Shown one piece after another: positions 26,841-33,396 of a stretch of 64,000 bases of DNA. The stretch comes from Oleispira sp963933055 (GTDB lineage Bacteria; Pseudomonadota; Gammaproteobacteria; Pseudomonadales; Oceanobacteraceae), in assembly GCA_963933055.1 (NCBI GenBank), contig CAWVSY010000016.1:1-64000 (forward strand), given 5' to 3'. The translations under genes and the position numbers were made by a program. The notes beneath the pieces are model-generated. The model was not told where the DNA came from. It made no database searches and was given only the letters and a program-made list of their open reading frames with translations. Each line of letters opens with the position of its first letter. Within the stretch, counting starts at the first letter, position 1.

Positions 26841-27509
26841 GTGGATCAGGAAGTGAACTCATCGATCTTAGGAAAGGTAGATGTATTTTTTACCCTAATG
26901 TTTAGAGGATTGTTTAAATGGAGTTGGATTGTATGTCTATTCTTAATTGGGGCAGCTGCATTATATTTACAGTATATAGTGATATTCGGTAACGATGCAG
27001 GCTTAGCTGACGTATCGGCCGTTGAATTTTTCTTCTTCGTAATTATAGCTGGCTTGATTTGGCGTCAATGGAAGTATGCGAAGAAAAATTCACAATCTAT
27101 TTTTACTAGCATGGCTAAAACGTTAATCAACGCGGGGATTGTTAACGTTTTTCTATTAGCCTTAAGTGCGGTTACGATATTTGCCGCTTACGCTGAAGGT
27201 GAATCGTTAGATAAGTTTATGCGCACTTTTTTTACTGCTGATTATCTAGACGACCTCATTGTAATGGCCTTCTGGATTTTGATATTTTACTTTTCTGCAC
27301 CCGTAAAGAAGAATATAACCTTAGAAACAACTGAAGTAGCAGTCGGTGAATCAGAGCTGGTTGGCGCAGGTTTTGAAAACACAGAATTAAAAAACACAGA
27401 ATTAAAAAACTCAGGATTGAAAAGCGCCGAAGAAGAGCTAGCTAAGAATAATGAGATAGTTGAGAAAGCTGAAGAAACACCGGAGTATCAGAATGAAGTT
27501 AAAGTTTAA
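26841..27509 (+). CDS. Unknown four-helix membrane protein
   Basis: A 222-residue protein of unrecognised family, starting with GTG 45 bases after hsdR. Four hydrophobic helices are visible near residues 24-50, 62-78, 93-112 and 138-155. The C-terminal ~65 residues are acidic and contain a small tandem repeat (NTELKNTELKNSGLKS). It may be a second membrane component at this locus, like the one at 20754. The next gene begins inside its last 17 bases. Confidence 0.7.
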   Translation: MDQEVNSSILGKVDVFFTLMFRGLFKWSWIVCLFLIGAAALYLQYIVIFGNDAGLADVSAVEFFFFVIIAGLIWRQWKYAKKNSQSIFTSMAKTLINAGIVNVFLLALSAVTIFAAYAEGESLDKFMRTFFTADYLDDLIVMAFWILIFYFSAPVKKNITLETTEVAVGESELVGAGFENTELKNTELKNSGLKSAEEELAKNNEIVEKAEETPEYQNEVKV

Positions 27510-27837
27510 GTCACTTTTATTAATGAGTTTGGTATTTTTTTCCGCTAATTCATATTCCCTTGATGCCGAAGAAGAATTGTTTGTTAAAGGCTGTAGCTCA
27601 TTGGTTAAAATTTATGAAAATCGTACTGAAAAAGCATTCTTAGCTGATAAAATGGCATCGAATGCAGATTCATTTAGTGCAGGGTATTGTAAAGGAATAC
27701 TGGAAACACTTGCTGGGCGCTCAGGATGCTCGTCGTATGACTGGTATGAGCAAGCTAGCTTTATCTCAGCACAAGAGCCTTTTATGGATCGTTATCGTAA
27801 TTTGAGTAAGTTACTCTCAGCCGCTTGTGGCCGTTAA
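27493..27837 (+). CDS. Small secreted protein, Rap1a/Tai-like
   Basis: A 114-residue protein with a clear signal peptide (MKLKFKSLLLMSLVFFSANSYS, cleavage about residue 22). The mature part has four cysteines and the segment SAGYCKGILETLAGRSGCSS, which resembles the G-C-x-G pattern of Rap1a/Tai-type periplasmic immunity proteins; that family link is tentative. The start at 27493 is chosen because it begins the signal peptide. It overlaps the upstream membrane protein by 17 bases, suggesting an envelope-located pair. Confidence 0.65.
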   Translation: MKLKFKSLLLMSLVFFSANSYSLDAEEELFVKGCSSLVKIYENRTEKAFLADKMASNADSFSAGYCKGILETLAGRSGCSSYDWYEQASFISAQEPFMDRYRNLSKLLSAACGR

Positions 27838-27838
27838 T

Positions 27839-28513
27839 ATGGAATATTCTATTTCAGAGGCGATGAGAAAGCTTTTCAATATAGAGTTGAGCCACTATAA
27901 AAAGCTAAAAGATAGTATTGCTACTTTGGAAGGCAAAAAAGACGATGACAAAAGGGTTTTAAGACCAAAACGCATCCCGTCACCAATCGGCGGGAATGAT
28001 AAGCGAGTTTATAAAGAAGAGCAGTTCACTTCTTTATATAATGTGATCATCTTGCAAGGTTTCTTCCCTAAACCTGCGAGCATTAAGGGTATCTTGACCA
28101 ATGCCAAAAAGCGTGAAGATCAGGTTGAGTATTTAAGAGAAGCCATTGGTCAGCGTACTGAAGTCGCTGGTGTGCAAATTAACTCGGAGGCGCTCGAGCG
28201 CTTTCTTTGTGAATTGCAGACTGACTTTCCTTTTAAAGATAAAAAATTGAGCAATCCCTTTCTTGAACTTCCTCAGCTGAAGGAAATGAGTGTTGTATTT
28301 GCCTTAAATCATGAAGGTGCGTGCGCTAAAGACGTGATGATCATGATGGATTGCTATTTTTCTGATGATCCTCAAGAGCTTGAGCGTGCTTATGACATTG
28401 CTCAGACGCTTAATGAGATCACAGGAACTGCTGCTAAATACAAAAGCATGATTGAAAACCGCTATAAAGAGGCAAAAGCGTTTGATGATATGTTGGATAT
28501 CTTTAAACGCTGA
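27839..28513 (+). CDS. Hypothetical soluble protein
   Basis: A 224-residue protein I do not recognise, beginning 1 base after the previous stop (TAATATG). It is mostly helical and charged. A basic loop lies near residues 35-50 (KRVLRPKRIPSPIGG), and a helical pair at the end (LNEITGTAAKYKSMIENRYKEAKAFDDML). No signal peptide, membrane helix or catalytic motif is visible. Its position suggests one transcript with the two upstream envelope genes. Confidence 0.6.
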   Translation: MEYSISEAMRKLFNIELSHYKKLKDSIATLEGKKDDDKRVLRPKRIPSPIGGNDKRVYKEEQFTSLYNVIILQGFFPKPASIKGILTNAKKREDQVEYLREAIGQRTEVAGVQINSEALERFLCELQTDFPFKDKKLSNPFLELPQLKEMSVVFALNHEGACAKDVMIMMDCYFSDDPQELERAYDIAQTLNEITGTAAKYKSMIENRYKEAKAFDDMLDIFKR

Positions 28514-28598
28514 TATTTTTCAAAGAATCGAAAAAAAGCCTTTTTAGTGGATTCCACTAAATCAGACTAGCTTCTTCATTAATAAAGGAGTTAGTTTG

Positions 28599-29132
28599 AT
28601 GTCACACAATATACCCACCTATTCAATTTCACATAACCTAGTGTCGGTTTCGACCTTGTTGTCAGTCAAAGGCTTAGAGCCTGCGGTAGCCGCTTTAGAT
28701 TTCACACGTTTACGCCATAAATATACGGCCAGTAATGAGGCAGAGATGACAGAGCAAGAATGGGCTTTTGGTGAGCAAGAGTATCGTCGTTTTCTAAGTC
28801 TTAAGTTGTGTTACCCCGGTGTCTCGATGGTGCCAAGCAAGCTTGTGGATAAAATATGGCATGCGCATATCTTGGACACTAAAGCCTATCGTGAAGATTG
28901 CAATGTAATGTTTGGACAGTTTATGGATCATTATCCGTACTTTGGCATCTATGGAAAAGAAGATTACCGCAATCTTCAATCTGCTTTTAAAGAAACCCAA
29001 GAATTATATGAAAAGCATTTTGGTGCTTACCCTGGTTCCTCTCCGTTGGGTGAGGTGGCCTCTCGTTGCCAAGATCATGCCTGCCATGTTCCTAGTGAGT
29101 GTGCTTGTCGTGTGCCTGACACTTGTAAATAA
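28599..29132 (+). CDS. GRDP-like (DUF1399-type) protein with Cys-rich tail
   Basis: A 177-residue protein. The central motif, about residues 76-115, reads SKLVDKIWHAHILDTKAYRED then C, followed by FMDHYPYFGIYG. This is the WHxHxLDTxxYxxDC pattern of the glycine-rich-domain-protein family (GRDP/DUF1399), known mainly from plants, fungi and scattered bacterial contexts, with no established enzyme activity. The last ~25 residues hold six cysteines and two histidines, a possible metal-binding tail. Start chosen at 28599 for the AAAGGAG 8 bases upstream. It is first of four same-strand genes ending with the kinase-PRTase fusion. Confidence 0.75.
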   Translation: MSHNIPTYSISHNLVSVSTLLSVKGLEPAVAALDFTRLRHKYTASNEAEMTEQEWAFGEQEYRRFLSLKLCYPGVSMVPSKLVDKIWHAHILDTKAYREDCNVMFGQFMDHYPYFGIYGKEDYRNLQSAFKETQELYEKHFGAYPGSSPLGEVASRCQDHACHVPSECACRVPDTCK

Positions 29133-29147
29133 AGGGAGCATTTAATT

Positions 29148-29501
29148 ATGAAAAGTTCAACATGTTTTGGTAAGCAAACAGGCCAACCTTTAACGGAATA
29201 CTATTCAGAAGTTGAAGCTGAAAATTCAGCTAATTATGCCCGTATGATGTTTGAGAAAGATATGGAGCCGTATCAATGCGATGTTTGTGATAAGTGGCAC
29301 CTATCTCCTAAAGATCGTAAAACACCCAGCTCAAAATGCCTTTATTGCGTCGGAGGGAATGGAAAGGCAAAGGCACTCTATCGAAACAAATCGGAAGCTT
29401 TACAAAGAGCCAAAATAATTGCTCAAGAGCAGGACAAGAAATTGTTTGCGTATCCATGCGGGTATGCCGATGGTTGGCACCTTACTAAGAATTCTAGATA
29501 A
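29148..29501 (+). CDS. Small protein with duplicated C-x-W-H-L zinc-type motif
   Basis: A 117-residue basic protein with a strong ribosome site (AAAGGGAG). It carries YQCDVCDKWHLSPKD (about residues 43-57), then a CLYC knuckle and later FAYPCGYADGWHLTK near the end. These are two copies of a Cys-rich/WHL[ST] unit, joined by helical segments with conserved AL-x-x-A patterns. It looks like a compact zinc-ribbon nucleic-acid binding protein. Function unknown. It lies between the GRDP-like protein and the radical SAM enzyme. Confidence 0.7.
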   Translation: MKSSTCFGKQTGQPLTEYYSEVEAENSANYARMMFEKDMEPYQCDVCDKWHLSPKDRKTPSSKCLYCVGGNGKAKALYRNKSEALQRAKIIAQEQDKKLFAYPCGYADGWHLTKNSR

Positions 29502-29582
29502 ATAATTAAACATTAATGTGCACTAATTTTTATATTGAATTTTCGATAGGGGTTGGTGCATTTTAAATATGGATATAAAGAT

Positions 29583-30455
29583 ATGAATAATATTGTTTCA
29601 GTGAATAGCCTCGCGAATAATTCAGGTAAGAGAACAAGAAAAAATGCCAATCCTTTTTCTAACTCTTCTAATTTAAAGATACGAGAATTAGAAATTACGG
29701 TAACCAATAAATGCAATTTAACCTGCCGTGGTTGCGGCTTTAATGTACCCAATCAAATTGCTGCGGTGGAGGGAGAGGGTATTGATCAGCATATTAAGGC
29801 GCTGAAGAAATTAAAAAGCTTAGGCTTGTCGATCGGTAAGGTCGTGCTGGTGGGGGGAGAAGCCGCTTTAGCAAAATCATTGGCTGAGTATATAACTCAA
29901 ATTCGCTTAGTTGATATCGCAGATCAAGTCGAGTTGGTGACTAATGGCCTTTATCCACAGGGCGTAACCACGGCTGTTTTAAAACAGTTAGATAGCGTTG
30001 TTATTAGTGATTATATTTGCACTGATCGTTTTGAAACCCATTGGCGTCAATATTTAGAAGCTTCTGGTTATAGCAATAAAATCGACTTTCGCAGAAAAGA
30101 TGCCTGGGACGATTTATTAAGTGAAGTTGAAAATGATGTTTCGGAAACAGAAGAGCATTGGAAAACTTGCTTCTATAGAAGTTATGACGTGACCCTAGAG
30201 CGTGGCCGCTTATTCTCTTGCTCTCGTATTGCGAAGAAGAAATGGGATGAGCAGGGGCTGTTAATAGAGTCGATAACTTCATTGTCTGCTATTGATGAAT
30301 ACTTGAATTCTACTAAACCAAAACAAGCGTGTTATTCCTGTGCCACAGTTGGTAATTGCTCTCAAATACCGGTTGCTGAGCAAGTGAGTACAGATATAGA
30401 AAAAATAGTAGCAAAAGCTGAGAAGTATATGGGTGAGGTGATTAAACATGGATAG
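29583..30455 (+). CDS. Radical SAM enzyme
   Basis: A 290-residue enzyme. Cys44, Cys48 and Cys51 in TNKCNLTCRGCGF form the CxxxCxxC site for a [4Fe-4S] cluster, followed by the SAM-contacting VVLVGGEAAL (GGE-type motif). Further cysteines in WKTCFYRSYDVTLERGRLFSC and ACYSCATVGNC suggest an auxiliary SPASM/twitch-like cluster. It is not viperin-like, lacking the CNYxCxFC form. The substrate is unknown. It overlaps the kinase-PRTase gene by 8 bases, which implies a shared pathway, perhaps modification of a nucleotide or RNA base. Start set at the ATG at 29583. Confidence 0.88.
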   Translation: MNNIVSVNSLANNSGKRTRKNANPFSNSSNLKIRELEITVTNKCNLTCRGCGFNVPNQIAAVEGEGIDQHIKALKKLKSLGLSIGKVVLVGGEAALAKSLAEYITQIRLVDIADQVELVTNGLYPQGVTTAVLKQLDSVVISDYICTDRFETHWRQYLEASGYSNKIDFRRKDAWDDLLSEVENDVSETEEHWKTCFYRSYDVTLERGRLFSCSRIAKKKWDEQGLLIESITSLSAIDEYLNSTKPKQACYSCATVGNCSQIPVAEQVSTDIEKIVAKAEKYMGEVIKHG

Positions 30456-31557
30456 CAATAAACTTTATTATATCGTGGGCTTAGCGGGCGCGGGTAAAAC
30501 AACAGTGTGCAAGCAGCTGGCTGAATGTATTGATGGTGGCGCTGCACCGCAGACCTCTGGGCGTTTTATGGATTTCATTAAACAAAAGGGAATAGAAAAC
30601 CCTAAAAGCCTAGATGCAATATCTCATGAAAAGCGTGAAGCTTTGATTAATGGCCTTCATCATTCGTTTTTGAATGATAAGCAGAATAATTCGTACACGT
30701 TTTTAGATGGTCACATGTTTGTTACGAACTCAAAGACTGGCCTGAGAGTTAACGCAATGGCATCTGATAATAAAGATGTATCGGATGGGCTTATATTTTT
30801 AAATACCCCTAATGAGATTATTGCCTCTAATATTGACAGTGATAATAAATCGGGCAAGCGCAATAGAAGTGAGTGCAGTATTGATGTTTTGAATGAACTT
30901 GCCGAGGAAGAGTTTCAAGGCGCAGAAGATTATTGCTTGCTGAATTCCATTGCCTTTGGAATTTTGAATAATATCTCCTTGGCTGGGCAATTTTTTGAAG
31001 TAGGCTTTGATGATGTTTATTATTTAAATGACTATTATTTGAGCAAAAATACTAAGTTAAGAGAGCTTTATAAGACCCAGTTTGAGAGTGATTTATCACC
31101 ATCATCCTTACGTAAGAAGCATTATGAGATTGGTACTCAGCTTGTTAAGCCATTTATTGAAAAAACTGAGCTTGATTCAGCTGACTATCAAGTGCTATCA
31201 ATACCAAGGTCGGGTAATTATATAGCCAATGGCTTTTGTGAAAGTTTTGATGGCAGATTTATCATGAGTAAGATGCCTGAGGATATTATTTATGATATGG
31301 ATGAGTCTAAAGGCCTAGTAATTATCGATTCTGTAATCGATACAGGTAATACGATACGCAATATTCTTGAATCTCTTCCTGATTCATACCAGCAGCCAGT
31401 TCACGTAGTGTGCTTAGCTATCAATATTAAGGCTCTAGAGATGATTGAGAGTTATCAAGGTCGTGTTGAATTTCATTGTTTAGGATTTTCTAATAAAGCC
31501 AATCGCCCGGTGGGTACGCTAGATATGGGAGCTCGTTTATATGGAGCACCAGATTAA
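30448..31557 (+). CDS. P-loop kinase fused to a phosphoribosyltransferase-like domain
   Basis: A 369-residue two-domain protein. Residues 1-180 form an adenylate-kinase-like P-loop domain (Walker A GLAGAGKTT at 11-19; TFLDGHMFV as a Walker B-like strand). Residues about 215-369 look like a type I phosphoribosyltransferase: LSIPRSGNYIANGF as the first loop, and GLVIIDSVIDTGNTI (about 289-303) as the PRPP-binding DDxxxTG-like motif, here with Ser for one acidic residue. I know no characterised protein of this exact build. With the coupled radical SAM gene, it may salvage or install a modified base or nucleotide. Confidence 0.78.
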   Translation: MDSNKLYYIVGLAGAGKTTVCKQLAECIDGGAAPQTSGRFMDFIKQKGIENPKSLDAISHEKREALINGLHHSFLNDKQNNSYTFLDGHMFVTNSKTGLRVNAMASDNKDVSDGLIFLNTPNEIIASNIDSDNKSGKRNRSECSIDVLNELAEEEFQGAEDYCLLNSIAFGILNNISLAGQFFEVGFDDVYYLNDYYLSKNTKLRELYKTQFESDLSPSSLRKKHYEIGTQLVKPFIEKTELDSADYQVLSIPRSGNYIANGFCESFDGRFIMSKMPEDIIYDMDESKGLVIIDSVIDTGNTIRNILESLPDSYQQPVHVVCLAINIKALEMIESYQGRVEFHCLGFSNKANRPVGTLDMGARLYGAPD

Positions 31558-31687
31558 ATCTAGTTGTTAGTACTGTAGTTAATAAATTACTAAATTATAA
31601 GGAAGCAGTTAGGTTAGTTCTTAGCTGCTAGGTAGGAGGATTTAGTGATTAATGTATTCTCTTTCACTGCTCTCGTAAGGCTTGAGC

Positions 31688-31716
31688 TAGACAGCATTCA
31701 ACTTGAGGCTTATAGT
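31688..31716 (+). promoter_or_regulatory. Sigma-70-type promoter for the MNT-HEPN operon
   Basis: TAGACA (31688-31693) and TATAGT (31711-31716) are separated by 17 bases, close to the TTGACA/TATAAT consensus. The predicted transcript start falls inside the tandem operators that follow. Confidence 0.65.
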
Positions 31717-31752
31717 ACCCATATTGGGAACGGTGGTACCCATATTGGGAAC
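31715..31752. promoter_or_regulatory. Two tandem identical operators
   Basis: GTACCCATATTGGGAAC occurs at 31715-31731 and again, exactly, at 31736-31752. Each has inverted arms (GTxCCCA/TGGGxAC) around TAT. The 21-base period is two helical turns, so bound dimers would sit on the same face. The sites overlap the -10 and start region, which fits repression, most simply by the HTH domain of the protein encoded just downstream. Confidence 0.75.
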
Positions 31753-31765
31753 AGATGAGGCAGGT

Positions 31766-32350
31766 ATGACGACAAGCATAGGTGATGCTCTTTTTACCAA
31801 GGGGCAGCAAAAAGTATTAGCGCTATTCTTTGGCCAGCCAGATAGAAGCTTCTATCTGCGAGAGGTCGTGCGGCTAGCAGATATGGGCATTGGTGTGATT
31901 AGCCGAGAGCTAGGCAAGTTAGCCGATGCGGGGCTGCTGGTGGAGAGTAAGCAGGGTAATCAAAACCATTACCAAGCGAACAAGAGCTCGCCTATTTTTA
32001 ACGAACTGCGGGCAATCGTTAAAAAAACGTTTGGTATTAAGGGGTTATTGAAAGCCGCTATTGCACCTTTGCTTCCTCAATTAGAGCAGGCCTTTATTTA
32101 CGGCTCGGTGGCTAAAGGTGAAGAGCATGCTGGCAGTGATGTGGATGTGATGCTGGTAGGGAATGACTTAAGTTACAGCGAAATTATGCAGCTGTTAGAT
32201 TCTATTGAAGAGCAACTTCAAAGGCCGATCAATCCGACGATATTCTCTCCTGTTGAATTTGCTGAGCGTTTAGCCGAAGGTCAGAATTTTTTAAGTAAAG
32301 TAATGGAGCTACCGCGTATTGATTTATTACATTCGGAGGAAAGCGAATGA
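31766..32350 (+). CDS. HTH-MNT nucleotidyltransferase antitoxin
   Basis: A 194-residue protein. The winged helix at about residues 8-70 (SFYLREVVRLADMGIGVISRELGKLADAGLLV) is followed by a minimal nucleotidyltransferase domain near residues 110-190. Its active-site motif GSVAKGEEHAGSDVDVMLVG keeps Gly-Ser and the two Asp. In MNT-HEPN modules the MNT protein neutralises the HEPN RNase, in studied cases by adding AMP groups. The fused HTH suggests autoregulation through the operators just upstream. The start at 31766 is preferred; an open frame upstream runs through the operators. It is coupled to the toxin by an ATGA overlap. Confidence 0.87.
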   Translation: MTTSIGDALFTKGQQKVLALFFGQPDRSFYLREVVRLADMGIGVISRELGKLADAGLLVESKQGNQNHYQANKSSPIFNELRAIVKKTFGIKGLLKAAIAPLLPQLEQAFIYGSVAKGEEHAGSDVDVMLVGNDLSYSEIMQLLDSIEEQLQRPINPTIFSPVEFAERLAEGQNFLSKVMELPRIDLLHSEESE

Positions 32351-32763
32351 AAGTATTGGATAATTTAGTAAAGGTTAATCAATTAAAAGTAGAACCTGCC
32401 GATGCGAAAGAATTTTCGGGAATGTTACGCGCGGGTGATGCTAAGTTAAAAGATTCTTTGATTAGTGGTTTAAGTGAAGATAGCCAGTTTTCTTTAGCGT
32501 ATGCGGCGGCGCATGCATTTTCTTTGGCCGCGTTACGTTGGTATGGTTATCGTTCAGAAAGTCGCTATTTAGTTTTTCAATGTTTGCAGCATACTTTGGA
32601 TATGGATAAAGCTAAGTGGCGAGTGCTGGATAAATGTCATCAGGCTCGTAATTTAGCAGAATACGAAGGTCACTTAGATGTGAACCCTCAATTGCTTAAA
32701 GAGTTGATTAGTATTACCAAAGATATTCAAACTTTGGTAAAGGCATTGCCGCCAATTAAGTAG
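32347..32763 (+). CDS. HEPN-type toxin partner
   Basis: A 138-residue all-helical protein. It has the segment RWYGYRSESRYLVFQCLQHT and the motif CHQARNLAEYEGHLDV (about residues 98-113), resembling the RN-x-x-EY/H segment of HEPN proteins linked to HTH-MNT antitoxins. HEPN toxins of this type cut RNA. It is translated from an ATG overlapping the antitoxin stop. Assignment rests on motif plus partner; the exact catalytic residues are uncertain. Confidence 0.78.
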   Translation: MKVLDNLVKVNQLKVEPADAKEFSGMLRAGDAKLKDSLISGLSEDSQFSLAYAAAHAFSLAALRWYGYRSESRYLVFQCLQHTLDMDKAKWRVLDKCHQARNLAEYEGHLDVNPQLLKELISITKDIQTLVKALPPIK

Positions 32764-32791
32764 TGAGTGTTGAATACAAGGAAGTTTTAAC

Positions 32792-33042
32792 ATGGAAAGT
32801 GCCAATGAATTTGCATTTAAAAAGGGAGTGATCAATTTTATTTTTTGCTCAAGGAATCAAGATCTCTTGAAAGCCAAGTGTTGAAAAAGTTTGCCCAGCC
32901 TTCCAAGACATACGATGTGCAGACAGCACTTGGAGTATCTAAACCAGAGTACACAAAAGCTATCAATAAACTCATTAAGGCTAAAAAGATAAAGGGTCAG
33001 TCAAAATCAAGTAAGAAATGGTGCGTGATATCTGGGGTTTGA
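32792..33042 (+). pseudogene. Small HTH-like gene with a frameshift in a T run
   Basis: The ATG at 32792 has a good ribosome site (AAGGAAG 8 bases upstream) and reads MESANEFAFKKGVINFIF, then soon stops. One base back in frame, from 32845, the sequence stays open to 33042 and reads as a winged-helix-like segment (YDVQTALGVSKPEYTKAINKLIKAKKIKG). The switch falls at TTTTTT (32841-32846). One missing T would explain a broken gene of about 83 codons; a sequencing error or real slippage are the alternatives. Confidence 0.5.
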
Positions 33043-33056
33043 GTTAATTCTTTATC

Positions 33057-33126
33057 CAAAAAAATGTCGGGCTAAAGCCGCGACCTACATTAGAGTATTA
33101 CTTTATTGGAGTGGTCTCCCCACCAG
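33057..33126. repeat. 70-bp direct repeat, right copy
   Basis: Identical to 13051-13120 over all 70 bases, including the REP unit (33066-33088) and the 15 terminal tRNA bases. Here, unlike the left copy, the tRNA sequence continues to the right, so this copy carries the original chromosomal junction. Confidence 0.9.
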
Positions 33127-33155
33127 GACTCGAACCTGGAGCAGCCGCTTAGGAG
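33112..33155 (-). other. 3' half of tRNA-Arg(CCT): attachment-site remnant
   Basis: On the minus strand this reads anticodon loop CTCCTAA (anticodon CCT), stem strand GCGGC, variable loop TGCT, T arm CCAGG-TTCGAGT-CCTGG, acceptor strand TGGGGAG, then A and encoded CCA. The 5' strand of the anticodon stem (expected GCCGC) and everything before it is absent: the bases there are ATCTT. The tRNA is thus cut exactly at the anticodon loop, the usual crossover point for tRNA-targeting tyrosine integrases. It should not make a functional tRNA. Confidence 0.88.
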
Positions 33156-33156
33156 A

Positions 33157-33396
33157 AGATTTTTAAGGTAAGTAATTAACATGTTTTATATGATTATAAA
33201 TGTATATTAATTGTTATTATTTAACTAAGTCATTGATAGTAAAGGGTTTTAGTCATACCAATTAATAACAATTTGTGCCTTTTATTTTAGGCACAGAATT
33301 AAAATTATTGAAGTTATGTCATATTCAAGGCACACTAAATTTAAGCATCAATGATATCACCCTTCGATTTTTTTGCTATTTATTCTCGGGGGGAGG
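33157..33396. other. Left end of the second element, with inverted repeats
   Basis: No gene is seen in these very AT-rich 240 bases. AATTGTTATTA near 33210 and TAATAACAATT near 33263 are inverted, as expected for recombinase arm sites. TGTGCCT/AGGCACA (33274-33295) forms a 7-bp hairpin, and AAGGCACAC recurs near 33322. Confidence 0.45.

Larger units (their letters stand above)
13121..33056. mobile_element. Defence island between tRNA-Arg-derived direct repeats
   Basis: About 20 kb bounded by perfect 70-bp direct repeats that contain the tRNA-Arg(CCT) 3' end. The cargo is Zorya II, a type I restriction operon with inserted genes, unassigned small genes, a radical SAM/kinase-PRTase cluster and an MNT-HEPN toxin-antitoxin. 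No integrase lies inside it; it may have been lost, or the island may depend on a recombinase from the neighbouring element. The boundaries are seen directly; excision as a unit is inference. Confidence 0.7.

Noticed and set aside
29583..30455. Viperin-like antiviral enzyme
   Set aside because: The cluster motif is CNLTCRGC, not the viperin CNYxCxFC, and the C-terminal region has auxiliary-cluster cysteines instead.
33112..33155. Functional tRNA gene
   Set aside because: The 5' half, including the acceptor and D arms and the 5' anticodon strand, is missing.
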